Assembly: GCF_043641665.1 (NCBI RefSeq)
Contig: NC_092201.1
Location: 4,240,501 to 4,304,500, forward strand
DNA length: 64,000 nt
Direction: 5' to 3'
From: Enoplosus armatus
Lineage: Eukaryota; Chordata; Actinopteri; Centrarchiformes; Enoplosidae
Under the pieces are notes generated by a model, which was not told where the DNA came from, did not search any database, and was given only the letters and a program-made list of their open reading frames with translations. This document shows, piece by piece, positions 53,339-64,000 of this stretch; the stretch's first letter is position 1; each line of letters opens with the position of its first letter. The translations under genes and the position numbers were made by a program.

Positions 53339-53425
53339 CTACCTCGTCAGCTGACCCACCACTTTCAGCAGAGTCTTGTTCTCCTGTTTGAGTTGCTCAT
53401 TCTCATCTTCTATGTCATCCAGGTC
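53339..53425 (-). CDS. pawr: pawr (Par-4), last coding exon
   Basis: This exon encodes the final 28 residues of prostate apoptosis response-4, from DLDDIEDENEQL to VVGQLTR, followed by a TAG stop at 53341-53339. The peptide agrees with the mammalian PAWR C-terminus as I remember it along its whole length, so identity is close to certain. It is the end of the leucine-zipper coiled coil, with leucines and valines at heptad spacing. In mammals this coiled coil binds atypical PKC, WT1 and the kinase DAPK3/ZIPK. The exon opens in phase 0 directly after a pyrimidine-rich acceptor (ttttcgcag) on the minus strand. The exon before it ends in phase 0 with GTGAGT as donor. The 3' UTR runs toward lower coordinates, and its end is not settled. 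Coordinates follow from codon-by-codon translation. Confidence 0.96.
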   Translation of the reverse strand, partial: DLDDIEDENEQLKQENKTLLKVVGQLTR

Positions 53426-56400
53426 CTGCGAAAAGGGCACAAACGACAGGTCTGTGGTTAGCATCTTTCTGGACTTCAACACACGAATATTCACAGCCCT
53501 GCTTCTCTACCTTTGAGGGCCCAGTCAGGTTGTTAGTCTGAGAGTTAAAGCGAGCATTACTTGCTGCCAGGTTTCCCCCTCCAGCCAGGCTGCCTTGATA
53601 GCAACAAATTAGACATTAACAGCTTCAATTAGTTGCAAATGAGGGAGGCTCTCAGTTGCCACAGGGCCGTCTCATCAAAGTGACACTCCTCATTTTCGGT
53701 TTCTTCCATCACCGGTCGTGATCACACGGCTGCTGAGAACGAGCCGAGCTGCATTTAGAGGGATTTAAAAAGTCAAACTAAGGAGGTCACGAGTTTCTAC
53801 GCATCATGTTGTCTCTGCTGAAGAGTGATAAAGAGGCTAGTTTCAGATCCAACAGACATAAGCTGGACTCTCATGTGTTACCCTAAAGCAGCTAAGATCA
53901 TTTATTTTTTTTATAAATAATGTGTCAATGTTTAAGGGGTCACTCGTAGTGATGAGGCTACAGAGAATTATCACCTGAATCTGCAGCTCCCCTCAGCTTT
54001 ACTGAGCTTTATAGCGAGTTTCAGTTCATTGTTTAGCCTCCGGCTTTTGGGTGTTTTCACCAAAAAAGCTCTAAAAACCCACTGTACACTACCTGCTCAG
54101 CACCAAACAGCAGACAGACTCAGTTAGAGACTAGCTGGTGAACATCGTGGAGCATTTAGCAGCTAAAGAGCCAGATGTTTCCCTCAGGAGTTGGTGGACT
54201 TCTATTCGCCAGGAGGACAGAAACAAATGAATGATAATGTTGCTTCGTATCTGCTGGATGTGTTTGCTAACAAGTTCGCCATATCAACTTCTATATCCTG
54301 TTATTGGAAATGCAAAATCTACAACTTGCTTTATCACTAGATGGGAGATGTCATCAGCTTCTACAAGACAGGATTCTCCCGTCAAAGTGTATCAAGAGGG
54401 AGATATACGTCCAGCAGCTGAGCTTTATCTTTTCTTTCTCTCTCAAATAAACTTCTACGGTGACTGAGGGTTCAATCTTCCACAGCAGAGACGACAGACT
54501 GGATCAGCTGTTATCTCCTGCTCTCCCATCAGGCCTTGCGGGAGCCTCTCTCGGGGACATTTCTGATGGCTATCGGCCACGTCGAGCGTCCTTACATAAA
54601 GCAGTTCTCTTATGACCAGCTTCCTGTCCATGTGATGCTATCAACCTGATGTCTCCTGCAATATTGCACTCTCGGTGTTGTGTAGTGTGTCTCATAATGA
54701 TTGAAGTGTCAAGATAATAACTGAACATTCATTCGACTAGTTGATGAAAATCATACATCGCTAACAGCTGCATTTGTTGGCAGAGCTTCATCTCCTGTTT
54801 AGATTTGATTGGCTCCGCAGGGGAACGCTAAGATCTCTTTTCTCTGAATATTTGAGACATGAAAGTCTTTCAGATCGATCCCCTCCCGCTACATTTCCCT
54901 TCACAGATGCCAAAACAGAGATGTATTTTACCACCAGCCTCGGTGACCCAGAAAACACGAGCAAAGGCAGCAAGTTGAGGAGGGATTGTTGTCTGGGTTG
55001 AGAGGGAGATGAGGGTTCACAGGGTTCAGGGAGGTTTCACTCCGGCTGCTGAATATAAAGAATACTAAGCTTACATGAGTGTCCCCTGACCTTTCAACCC
55101 TGACCACAGTGTGAGGAGGAAACAGGACCCCGACCTGTGGGGGCAAGCCAAACTTAAAAACACACATGACCCCTGCTAGTGGGTTCACGTCAGTGTGAAA
55201 TGCTCCGGAGTGTGAGGGATGCAAGATCTCTCAAAACAACTTCTGACAATAATCATAAAGGTATCATCACTCGTCTAAGCATTGTACATAATTTGACCGC
55301 CCTCCCAAGAAGAATGATAAAGCTATCTAGCGACCACTGCAATCATGACGGGAGCAAAGGAGGAAGTCAGCTGACATTATTAAAGAGTGGCCACATGGGG
55401 AGGAGGTCCGGGTGGATGAGTCAACAAAACATCTGAAAGGAGACCGCTGCTTGTTTCCCGTTTCCAACTGCGAGTCAACGTTGTTTCGTAAACATGACAA
55501 CGGCCGTCCCCGAACCTTAACCACGTTTATCGATTATAAAACATTCTTTTTAGCTGAGCTCGCCAAGTATATATCGACTCTACTACCACTGCTGTGTTAG
55601 CCAACCAGCTTCAACAGCTTGAAGTTGAGGGTTGCCATATCATCGGGTCAGATATCCCCCTTATCAAACTCATTACTTTAAACTCAAATATCATTAAAGC
55701 GCACAAACCTGGAATCACTGCAGAGACCTTTCCGGAAACACTGTGTTAAAGTTAAAATGTCAAGACTGTTTCTGCAGCTCCCTGAAATTGGTAGGAACAC
55801 GTCCTCACCGTCCATAAACAAATCTACTATCAACTGTAATCAACAAACTCAACCCTGCAGTGTGTAGTGAACATGGGAAACCTTTCAATTAATTTCCAGC
55901 TGAAAACTAAAGACATTCTTCTAAATTGTGGCTGATTGTAGTATTTTTCTTACACCAGAGGTAGATTGACAATACCACAATGATTGGCTGAAGATGATGA
56001 ATTTGGTGATCATGAGGTTTGGCCTGTGGCTCTCAAATCAAGTATGAGATTAAAATTCACTTTGAAAGTTTTAACGGGAGGGTTTTTGAACTCTGAGTGC
56101 TGGACTTGTACGGAGTCTACCATAAAGCATTCTGCCTGAGAGTAAATCAAAAGAGTGGTAGTTGAAGATTGCAGTATTTTCAGCTGCCACTGCGCAATTT
56201 CTTACTTATTGATCTCTTTCTTTTTTGCTTTATTCTACAAAACGATCTGTCCAAACCCTCTGAGATAAGGACCACAACAATGTTTGTCCAATATGACTGA
56301 AAATACCCTCAAATTTAAGCTGACAAAAGGTAAAAAAAAAAAAAAGTATTTCTCTTTGCTTGAGACATGCAATCACGTCTGAAATTCTCATCCAGCAGGC

Positions 56401-56756
56401 AGCAAATCTGTTTTTGGTGGATAAATCAACGAGACTTCAATGTCACCGACCAAACTTTTGAGGCTTGAATGTCATCAAACCACTGGTGAGATTTTGTATA
56501 GTATTTAAAATGCAAATTGCATCGGAGTCAAATATTTGCTGTTGCCTTGTGCGTAAATCCGAAAATAGAGGTTTGTTGGTGTCCAAATCCTAATGGACTG
56601 CAAGAAAATAATTGTAGAAAAGCACACAGCTATTACACACAACTCCACTAAAATGCCAGATGATTTACAACCCCCACAAGCCACCCACACATGAAAACAC
56701 AAAAGGAACTCAAATTATCAGACATCACAGCAGAAAATTACGTAGGCTGAACTCAC
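53426..56756 (-). other. pawr intron between the last two coding exons
   Basis: GT-AG intron of 3331 nt on the minus strand, with donor GTGAGT at the 56756 end and acceptor CAG at the 53426 end. It lies between two phase-0 boundaries. A dispersed teleost repeat sits at 53935-54295. The rest is A+T-rich with no other exon I can support. Confidence 0.9.
53935..54295. mobile_element. dispersed teleost repeat, family not named
   Basis: The stretch containing CACTGTACACTACCTGCTCA, CAGTTAGAGACTAGCTGGTG and GGAGCATTTAGCAGCTAAAG is a wording I recognise from many perciform genomic and EST sequences. It is non-coding and probably belongs to a nonautonomous DNA transposon. The borders are approximate, and I did not find its terminal repeats. 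It lies in the 3'-most pawr intron. Confidence 0.6.
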
Positions 56757-56861
56757 TCTGTTCAGCAAGTCAATTTCCTCCTTCAGCTTCCCGATGAGGT
56801 CATCTTTGTCCTGGTGGGCCTTCAGCAACCTGCCGTTCTCCTGACGCTCTCTGGCCAGCTC
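56757..56861 (-). CDS. pawr: pawr (Par-4), penultimate coding exon in this window
   Basis: The 105-nt exon encodes 35 residues, from ELARERQENGRLL to KEEIDLLNR. It is the core of the C-terminal coiled coil of Par-4. Mammalian PAWR has the closely similar pattern RERQENLRL followed by DKEEMIGKLKEEIDLLNR. The fish protein keeps the second block nearly unchanged (DKDDLIGKLKEEIDLLNR) and diverges in the linking residues. On the minus strand the acceptor is tgtgtgttttcag, and the donor AGA|GTGAGT is close to ideal. Both boundaries are in phase 0. The open frame continues into the intron past the donor (VSSAYVIF and onward), so the longer ORF visible here overstates the exon. This segment dimerises and provides the partner-binding surface; that role is known for the family and not shown by this sequence. 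Confidence 0.96.
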
Positions 56862-57510
56862 CTGAAAACACACAGGCTCATACATATTTCTATGGGACAA
56901 AAAAACTGCCCTGTAATTCCTTCAGTTTTATGAGAAATGGTAATTGTCAGATGCAAAATACTCGCACTTGAAGCCTGAAAGGTTAAATACGTTGGGGGTT
57001 GGGGTTGGGATGGGGAGTTCAAGTATCTCGGGTCTTGTCATCTGCAGTGGTCATTGTACCCGACTGTTGTGGTGAAGAGGAAGTGGAGCACGAAGGTAAA
57101 GCTCTCAATTTACCCGTTGATCTATGCTTCAACCCTCACCGCATGGTCCTGAGCTCTGGGTGGCCACTGAAAGGACAAAGCCGTTTTCTTTGCAGATGGG
57201 GTTCACCCTGACGAGAGGGTGAAGGCTGGAGTGTCGCCTTTATACAGTGAGTGTTTATACCTGTTCTGAATAGCCACACTCAACGGCAGGATAAAAAAAA
57301 CCTGCCTTCATAGAGAGGGGTGAGATGTTATGAATCATACAAATGGGGATAAGGGCGCACACTAGACACTCTTCTCCTGAAAGGCATTTATAGTGTTGTA
57401 CACATGAAAAGTGACAGAAGTAGATGGGTTTTCTCAAAGTTACAAAAAAAATTGGCAGATGCAGCTCTCTCCATTGTGAAGTTGGAGACATGACATGGAC
57501 ATCAGAAAAG

Positions 57511-57730
57511 AGAATTGCTGCTCCATCGTATTAAGAGGACCCAGATAAGGTGGTGTGGCCATCTGATTAGGATGCCCTTTATATCCCATCTGGCCTGGGA
57601 AATCCTTGGGATTCCCCAGGAGGAGCTACAGGAAGTAGCTACAAACAAGCGCATCTGAGCTACTTTGCTCAGACCACCAGGACCTGGACCCAGAAGACCA
57701 GCAGAAGGGGACAGTAGATTGATGCATGGA
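57511..57730 (+). mobile_element. LINE 3' fragment (RTE/Rex-like), degenerate
   Basis: In one + strand frame the sequence reads RTQIRWCGHLIRMP and, after an internal deletion, LAWEILGIPQEELQEVA, with a TGA stop soon afterwards. These two blocks are hallmarks of the C-terminal end of reverse-transcriptase ORFs of abundant fish non-LTR retrotransposons. The copy lacks the segment normally between them and carries a stop, so it is a dead remnant. It sits in a pawr intron, antisense to the gene. The exact LINE clade is not decided here. Confidence 0.8.
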
Positions 57731-59391
57731 AAAAGGTTGAATGCACGTCTGATAACAGAACAACTGCCACAAAAAAAGAATATATGATAGAAGACATTTC
57801 AAATACAACTGTTCTAATAATTCTATGTGTATTTATCTTTACTACTGTCCAGCATTAGAAAGCCTTGGATGTGCCAAACCTACAACAGCTGGATTCAACA
57901 TTTGAAAATATCCAGGCCTGCGTATTAATCTGTTGCCACATTAAGATACAGCTTGAGAATCGAGACCCTACTGAGATGAGACTACTTTATTGAAAGCACA
58001 TTTTACTTCCAAAAACATCTTGTTTTAAAAGGCGTTAAGACTTGGTCAATAAAAAGCATTGACGTTTTGTGTTTGACTCAAATATATAATTTCCCTTCTA
58101 TTTCCTAATTCAACATATTCTTCAAAAACAGCAATCCGTAACAATCGTAACGCTTTAATAGTTCCTTTTTCACAGTGCTTTTGTGTTCCTGTTCGCCTCC
58201 TCCAACAACTACTGTCAAATAAATGGATATTGTTCCATACTGAGAGAGACTGTTTGTATGCTATAAAGTTTTGACAAGCAGAAATGTCAAAACTGCTGTT
58301 TGTGTTTATGATGGAAATGAAGATCAGACCAGGATTTCCACTTCCCACTCTCACTTTCTTTCTGTTGCAGATAAGCATGAAACTGTTTCCATAGAAACCA
58401 ATCAGGCAGGTACAGTAGAAGGCACAAAGCATAATGTAGCTGACATAAATGCGCTCACCACTGAAACTCTATTCACCTTGGCACTATAGATAGCTACAGC
58501 TTTGAAGTCGTATAGAGTCTCATCTCAAAGACACCTACTTGACTTTAGAGAAGAGGTATATATTTATTACATCTCTGTACTTCAGTAATGTCTAAGTAAC
58601 CTGCAACCTCATATGAACAGACCTCCGTCATGCACACCTCCCCCTGTATAAAAAAGCACATAAATAAGTGTGTGAAATCTTTTTAATGTGTTTTTAGTCA
58701 TTTGACTCAAAAACCTAGCACGAACCGAGGTCACAGCAGTACTTACTTTAAAAGTCTTCCTGTGAAAGCCACCCAAGTGACATTTGATTCCGAGTTGACT
58801 TTCTACAGTGGCAGCAGTGAGGGGTTGAGTGTCTGATAGGAACGACGTAGGAGGGAAAGACATATCTGCACTGTAAAAGGTCATCTCTTCAACAACACTG
58901 AGGAGAATTTCTGCCAGTGCTGAGCCGCAGTTTCCAGCCAGAAAATCAGAACTTGGACGGCCGCTCAAAGGACTCAAAGTGGAAATTCATCTTGACAAAG
59001 TGAAGCTGAGGAAGCTTTCAGTTGGCCAAAAGACTGTTGGACAGACCCTTACAAAAGTGAGGGCGTATTGAAAAGTTAGTAGTCTTTGGTAGCGACGGCA
59101 GATGTCAATCCTAAAGCCGATGCTTCCTCTATGATTTTACATTTCCATGGGGCTTGGGGGCGATTTAGCCTTGGTTGCACTCAGGGAAGTATAGGAAGGA
59201 AAACCCACTGAAAGTTCATGTCATGTGTATCTCCGTGTGTGTAACAGACACCTTGATGGTCGAACAAGTCAGGGCAGTAGCTACCACTGAGTCTATATTC
59301 TTAAATTTGACTTTTGAGGCATCTTTTTGTATGAATCTTTATATCTTGACAAAAGTTGGATGAGAAGTTCGATTCTATTCTCACGTCTGTG

Positions 59392-59664
59392 CATTAACTA
59401 TGGAGCTATAGCTAGCAGGCAATTAGCTTAACTTAGCATATAGACTGGAAACAGTTAGCCTGGCTCAAAATAAAAAAAGTATTATTTCGCCACTGATCTG
59501 TGAGACATAGTCACAGCATGTATTTGGTTTGTTTCTGTGTTAATAAGTGAGCTTAAGAGGTGGTAGGCATATTTCTTGGTTTCAGAGTGAGCTGTTTCTC
59601 CCTGCTTCCAATCTTTATGCTAAACTAAGCTAATCTCTTCCTGGTTATAGCTCCATAGTTAATG
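59392..59664. mobile_element. nonautonomous DNA transposon with ~63-bp terminal inverted repeats
   Basis: The two ends, 59392-59454 and 59602-59664, are inverted copies of each other. The outer 19 bases (59394-59412 against the complement of 59644-59662) match at 18 positions, and the similarity continues inward at roughly 75-80% for about 63 bp. The centre of about 147 bp has no coding potential. Words such as GTTAGCCTGGCT are familiar from dispersed repeats in perciform genomes. I could not settle the target-site duplication: the flanks themselves look weakly inverted (TGTG on the left, TACA on the right). Confidence 0.75.
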
Positions 59665-59767
59665 TACATACATGAGAAAGTATGGATCCTCTCATCTAAC
59701 TCTTTGCATGAAAGTAAATAAGTGTATTTCCCAAAATGTCAAACTAAACATATTTTCACTGACATAC

Positions 59768-59894
59768 CTTCTCCAGCTCCTCCATCCTTTTCTCCAAACT
59801 TCCTGGTGCTGCAGCTCCTCCATCTCTGCCGTGACGGTTGTGTCGCTGTCTGCTGTTCCCACCCACCTCTTCCTCAGATCCCGGCCCTGCAGAG
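59768..59894 (-). CDS. pawr: pawr (Par-4), exon with linker and start of coiled coil
   Basis: The 127-nt exon completes a split serine codon and then encodes SAGPGSEEEVGG, a basic low-complexity stretch (NSRQRHNRHGRDGG), AAAPG, and finally SLEKRMEELEK, where the coiled coil starts. The end matches the STLEK(K/R)IEDLEK motif of mammalian PAWR, and the SEEEV part corresponds to mammalian SEEDV. The middle is shorter and more glycine-rich than in mammals, in keeping with a poorly conserved linker between the SAC region and the zipper. The donor after GAGAAG is GTATGT. The acceptor is a TG-rich tract ending taacag, giving phase 2. That fits the preceding exon, which ends on the first two bases (AG) of the codon. 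A second possible acceptor (ctgcag) lies 9 nt inside but would change the phase relation. Confidence 0.9.
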
Positions 59895-60814
59895 CTGTTA
59901 CAAACACACACAGAAAAACATAACTACAATACCTAACACAACTTGAACACTCACACATTCACATGAAAAGGAAAGTTGTAAAAACAGTGAATTTTGTGGC
60001 AATTTCCACTATGCAAAGTGTCCAATGCTGTACCCACACTGAGGATGTTTGAAGGTATGAATCATGCCCACTTTATTAAACTTCAATGGGATGACACATC
60101 CATCATCAAAAGAGCAGGTGGGAATATCTTCTGCGTGTTTGCCCTTTCAATTAGGCATGCATTATTAACACCCCTCTGCCTTTTATTACATTAATGGAGA
60201 AAAGGCCGTTGAGGGTTTGAAACTTTGGTGCAAAAAGGATTCTGATTAAGAGACAATTTACATATTACAACTTCAAATGGGCTCAAGAATGTCAGCGGCA
60301 ACTTGTGCGTCACTGTTCTTAAGCTGGTGAGAAAAAAATGTTTTTTGTATGAAGCTCGAGCAGAACATTAACCTTATCTCCGGTTCACTTCCTCGCTGCT
60401 TAGAGACGGACTCTGGGGCAGCTGTGAAATAATATTCACGTGCAGTTTATTTTCTTACTGACCTACTGAAACTTGGAATGACTTGCTGGCTCTGTACTTC
60501 CTGACTACAACAACTCCTACTCTCTGGTAGGAACAGATAGTGCCAGGTTTATAAAATCTCCCAGAGAATCAAATTATTGTGGCGTTTGTAGGCTTCATTG
60601 AATTGTCTGAAGGGGGCTGTCTGCATATTTCTACAGTTGAAACAGACAGTAAAGCTGCTGGCAAGACAAAGACAAATATAACTCTGATGTACCATCTGCA
60701 CTCTTTTCAGGATCTGCCAAATATGATGTTCCCATTATTAGACTACTTTACAAAGTCCTTTTAACTCTGAGACTAGAGAGGCAGGAGTGAACAATGTGGT
60801 AAAAAACGGTCACA

Positions 60815-61003
60815 ACATAGAAGATGTTTTATTTCTTCTTTGGCTTTCTTAGCTTTTACTGAATACATGACAGTGCAGAGACAGACGGGAAACATGGGCA
60901 GAAGAGAGGGGGGTGACATGCAACAGGGGTCCCCAGCCAGAATCGAACCGGGGAGGCTGTAGCTATATGGTATGCATCCAAACCACTAGTCTACCAGGAT
61001 GCT
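60815..61003 (-). mobile_element. tRNA-derived SINE, minus orientation
   Basis: Read on the minus strand, the element starts with a tRNA-like head. An A-box-like TGGTAGACTAGTGG lies near 60987-61000, and a B box GGTTCGATTCT at 60949-60939 is nearly canonical. A body beginning TGGGGACCCCTGTTGCATGTCA follows, then a C/T-rich stretch, and finally an A-rich tail (AAAGAAGAAATAAAAC). This layout and wording are those of an abundant perciform SINE family. The copy is diverged and lies within a pawr intron in the same transcriptional direction. Confidence 0.8.
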
Positions 61004-61551
61004 CTGATTCTGGAAATTCAATTATGAAACCATTTATAGGTTAAATAACCCGGCAGGGATATCTTTTTTGGCTAATTTAGTGAATTTAATACCTGAGAAG
61101 TCAAAATAAAAATCCACCAAATATTTCAAAATGTACATTTTCACATCAACCAGCATGACTTTATGCAGGATAAAGACTTAATGAAAAGCGACAAACTACA
61201 TACGTGAGCCCCATGATGTAAACACAGGATTAACTTTTATATCTATTTCACTCAAGTCAGCCATTCTTCTTTTCTCTATTGAGGCTACTGTGCCATTTCT
61301 CATACACGAGCAGAGGCGGTGGTTTTCTGTACCTTGACATTTACAGAACCAACAGCTTATTTTCACTCATTCTTACAGAGAGCCAAACATTGCGGCGGCC
61401 ATCGCTTTTGATCAAGAGGGAGTCCTTGAAACGCTCTTCTTGGCGCTCGCCTACGCCAAGATAAAGTGCATTTTATTTGTCTCTCTCATTCAAGGCCACT
61501 CTTCCTTTATCAGCATGAGCACACACACACATGCAAAACACTTGTGCATGA

Positions 61552-61740
61552 ACACACACACACACACACATATATATTACAAAGCGTGACAACGAATACA
61601 TCCCCTCACCATGATGCCTAAAAGGAGCCAAACACAAAACAGTGACATGCCTTGTGTGTCTATATCCATGCATGTCATCTTGTTTCCAGAGATATCTCCC
61701 TGGTCGCACACACACACACACGCACAAACAACACACACAC
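61552..61740 (+). repeat. dispersed (CA)n runs in a pawr intron
   Basis: (AC)9-10 at 61552-61570 followed by TATATA, then two further CA runs at about 61706-61722 and 61730-61740. Confidence 0.9.
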
Positions 61741-63454
61741 AAGTACTCTAGGGTGCTCAGCAGGTGTTGAAGCCAAGCCTAAACATCCATGGCCTCGATA
61801 CTAAATATCACACCGTGGCCCATTAGCACCCTGCAGGGTGAGGTCTGGGGGAGAGAGAGGCTGAGCCAATCACACACTCTTGGGAGCCTCAGCAGGTGGG
61901 AAGGAGAAAGCACAGACAGGAGAGCTTATAACAGCAGCAGCCAAAGGTATAACAACGTCTCTCACAAACTCAAGTGTCAATGTGGAATGAGTCAAAACCA
62001 CACTGGGAACCACAACACACACAGTACTCAACCATCTGATTAACACCCTGCCTCGCCCTGATACACGCTATTCCCTCAAATAGCAAGAAAACATCGAGAC
62101 AAAATCCATTCAGAGTCGTTTTAAAGATGTAATCAGTAAGATCTCCAAGTCTCTGAGCTCAAAATGACCATAATTTATGGGTGGGGGCTTGCAAGTATAG
62201 CTGATCAATGCCAGTCACCCCTATTTTATCTATATGACGGCTGAGATTTCAAGATTTCTAAATAGGCAGAGCTGGCTTTTTGTTTTCAATGGTCCAATCT
62301 CCCAGGCCCCCTGAACTACCCAAGATGAGCTACAGTAGGTTTCGTTTTTTCATTTGAAAGGTAGAAGGAGCGTTGGGATGCAAGCTAATAAGTTAGATGT
62401 TCAACTGCCCAAAAGCCAGACAATATTAAATGGTTGATATTTGAATGGAATTTGATCCCCAAATATAACATGGAGCATCTAGTGTCTTGGCTGCATTGTA
62501 GAAGAGTTTTTAAAAGAAGTTTTTGTGGAAAGCAGGGACAAACTGTGCAGGGGAATGGCTTGAAAGATCAAGTGACAGAGACAGGAGAGGCTTGACAGAA
62601 AGGGAGTAAATTAGAGACAGAGACTATATCTATAAAGGTGCTCTATCAGCCATCTTGTGCTGCCCAGACCACCTGGCAGGTTATCCGTTGCAGGACTGCG
62701 GAGCGCCCAAGTGTAGCCGGGCCAGCTGATGAGAGCAGCAGCCATAATTGCATGGCCAGATTGAATGTCAGCTGGTGAACTTGGCTGTTGGGGTTGGCCA
62801 CAACTTCACAGTTTGGTTGCAAATAACGTAAAATAAATACACACTGGAGCTTCTCAAAGGACTTCACCGCCACAGGCTGCTTTGTGAGGATTAATCTAAT
62901 AAATTAGTTGCACAATGAAAGCTCTCTGCCGAAACATCAACAATAAATAGTATGAACCAAACAACAAAATGTGCCCAGAAGGTGGTGTCTGTCCAAACAT
63001 CAACCTTTACGGAGGCTGTTTGAAAGTTTGAACGCCCCCTTATCAAATACCAAAGCAATCTTGACTGAACTGAACCACACGTTCTAGACTCAAAACCTTT
63101 CAAAGCAAACAATTTACTTTCAACAGCCAGCTTCACGGCAGTGAAGTGATGGTCTGAACAAAGTGTCCGAGCCCCAGATGGTGTCCTGTCAACTACTGTT
63201 CAAAACAGTCATCAACAGTCATCTTTCTTGAGCCATAAAAGCATGAAAAGAGCAGCATGGAAGGGAAAGAAAATCAACAGTGACACACCAGGAAAAGGCC
63301 CTCCGACCATTTCAGAGAGAATCTGCTCTCGTAATTAATGACTCAAACTGCTGTTTCTCATCCCGGGCCTCTGCTCCTTCTCTTGACACATTACTAGTGA
63401 TGCTGAAGCAGATAAACTCCACTCTCAGAGTCAGGATAATAAAATGAGTCTCAC

Positions 63455-63489
63455 CTCTTGTGGCGGCCGCTCCCAGATCTGGGGGTTTC
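63455..63489 (-). CDS. pawr: pawr (Par-4), 35-nt exon, most 5' exon in the window
   Basis: A short exon of 35 nt encoding ETPRSGSGRHK plus the first two bases of a serine codon (AG|C). It lines up with the mammalian PAWR segment EPPRTVSGRYKS, which lies just before the SEEDV block, and the next exon supplies the remainder in the correct frame. The minus-strand acceptor is tttcag, and the donor AAGAG|GTGAGA is a good match to consensus. The coding case rests on three things together: order relative to the other exons, matching phase 2, and residue similarity. An exon this short would not be accepted alone. The upstream exons (N-terminus, nuclear localisation signals, SAC domain) should lie beyond base 64000. 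Confidence 0.87.
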
Positions 63490-64000
63490 CTGAAACAAGA
63501 AGGAAAGGAAACACCTTCAGTCCAAAAACAATAACTCAAGTGTCTTAACTGCAATCGCCAATGTTTTGAAGATTTAAACATTTTTAGAGAAGTGCGGTTA
63601 AGGCTCTAATTTCAGAAAAACAATGGATAGCAGAATGAGTTTTTAGGTATCATCTATTGTGTTCATGTGCCTTGGGTTGTGTTGGTCCACCAAAGAAGAA
63701 AAAACACAAAATCCCATCACCAGAGTAAGAGAATTTATCAGGAGCAGCATTTATAGAAAGCCTTTAGGTTGTGTATGAACGTTTGTGAATCGCAGCTGTT
63801 GAGCTGATATATAGATGAGATTTGTTGCATTTAATAGTTCAGTGGAAGCCCTATAGCCCCAAGTTGTGGAAGGCAATCTTGTTTTGCAACATGGAGGTGT
63901 ATGTTTATCTTCTTTTCCCATTATTGTATGTTCTAAAGGTTGTTTAGATCTATACAACAGTCATGCTCCAATAAAGTCGCCTTTGGTAAAATAGCGCATC
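63490..64000 (-). other. start of the next upstream pawr intron, cut by the window edge
   Basis: Sequence upstream of the 35-nt pawr exon. I see only A+T-rich non-coding DNA and no further pawr-like peptide, so the window ends inside an intron. Confidence 0.75.

Larger units (their letters stand above)
56862..59767 (-). other. pawr intron carrying a LINE fragment and a long-TIR element
   Basis: GT-AG intron of 2906 nt on the minus strand (donor GTATGT, acceptor TTTTCAG), phase 0. It contains a LINE 3' fragment at 57511-57730 and a TIR-bearing nonautonomous transposon at 59392-59664. The transposon ends only about 100 nt before the 3' boundary of the upstream exon. I see no further exon in it. 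Confidence 0.88.
59895..63454 (-). other. pawr intron carrying a tRNA-derived SINE
   Basis: GT-AG intron of 3560 nt on the minus strand (donor GTGAGA, acceptor taacag), phase 2. It holds a SINE at about 60815-61003 in the gene's own orientation, and several short (CA)n runs near 61520-61740. No other exon is supported. Confidence 0.85.

Noticed and set aside
56718..56900. 60-codon minus-strand open frame covering the pawr exon
   Set aside because: Its ends run into introns. Only 56757-56861 is flanked by valid splice sites and resembles PAWR.
60925..61003. tRNA gene on the minus strand
   Set aside because: The A and B boxes are there, but the sequence cannot form a proper cloverleaf acceptor stem and continues into a SINE body and A-rich tail.

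Overview
The window looks like nuclear DNA of a bony fish, most likely a percomorph teleost. It is A+T-rich and almost entirely non-coding. It has many (CA)n/(GT)n microsatellites, GT-AG introns of about 3 kb, and several interspersed repeats I recognise as typical of perciform-type genomes: a tRNA-derived SINE, an RTE/Rex-type LINE 3' end, a (GGAT)n-tailed element, a long-TIR nonautonomous transposon and two unnamed dispersed families. I see no operons, ribosome binding sites, CRISPR arrays or other prokaryotic organisation.

The only gene I can name is pawr (PRKC apoptosis WT1 regulator, Par-4). Its last four coding exons lie on the minus strand at 63455-63489, 59768-59894, 56757-56861 and 53339-53425. 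They have consensus splice sites and compatible phases (2, 0, 0), and together encode about 117 C-terminal residues ending in the nuclear/leucine-zipper coiled coil. The 5' part of the gene, including the SAC domain, lies beyond base 64000. Each of the three introns seen carries a different kind of repeat.

Bases 1-53338 lie 3' of pawr and hold no coding exon that I can support. In vertebrates known to me, the gene on this side of PAWR is SYT1, in convergent orientation, but I found no synaptotagmin C2-domain exon. I read the stretch as an intergenic desert with regulatory candidates. These are a GC-box/CCAAT/TATA promoter-like array (6415-6570, + strand), a near-perfect hairpin (8078-8176), a CTCF-like site (14615-14628), a SOX/POU/PBX-MEIS motif cluster (21888-22032), RFX X-box motifs including a perfect 14-bp palindrome (47738-47751), and a CpG-rich region with GTTAGC/GCTAAC words that ends in a minus-strand splice donor (43265-43615). 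The regulatory calls rest on motif reading only.

I found no clear new biological system. The items most worth checking are the 8.1-kb hairpin, the two promoter-like regions and the regulatory motif clusters.
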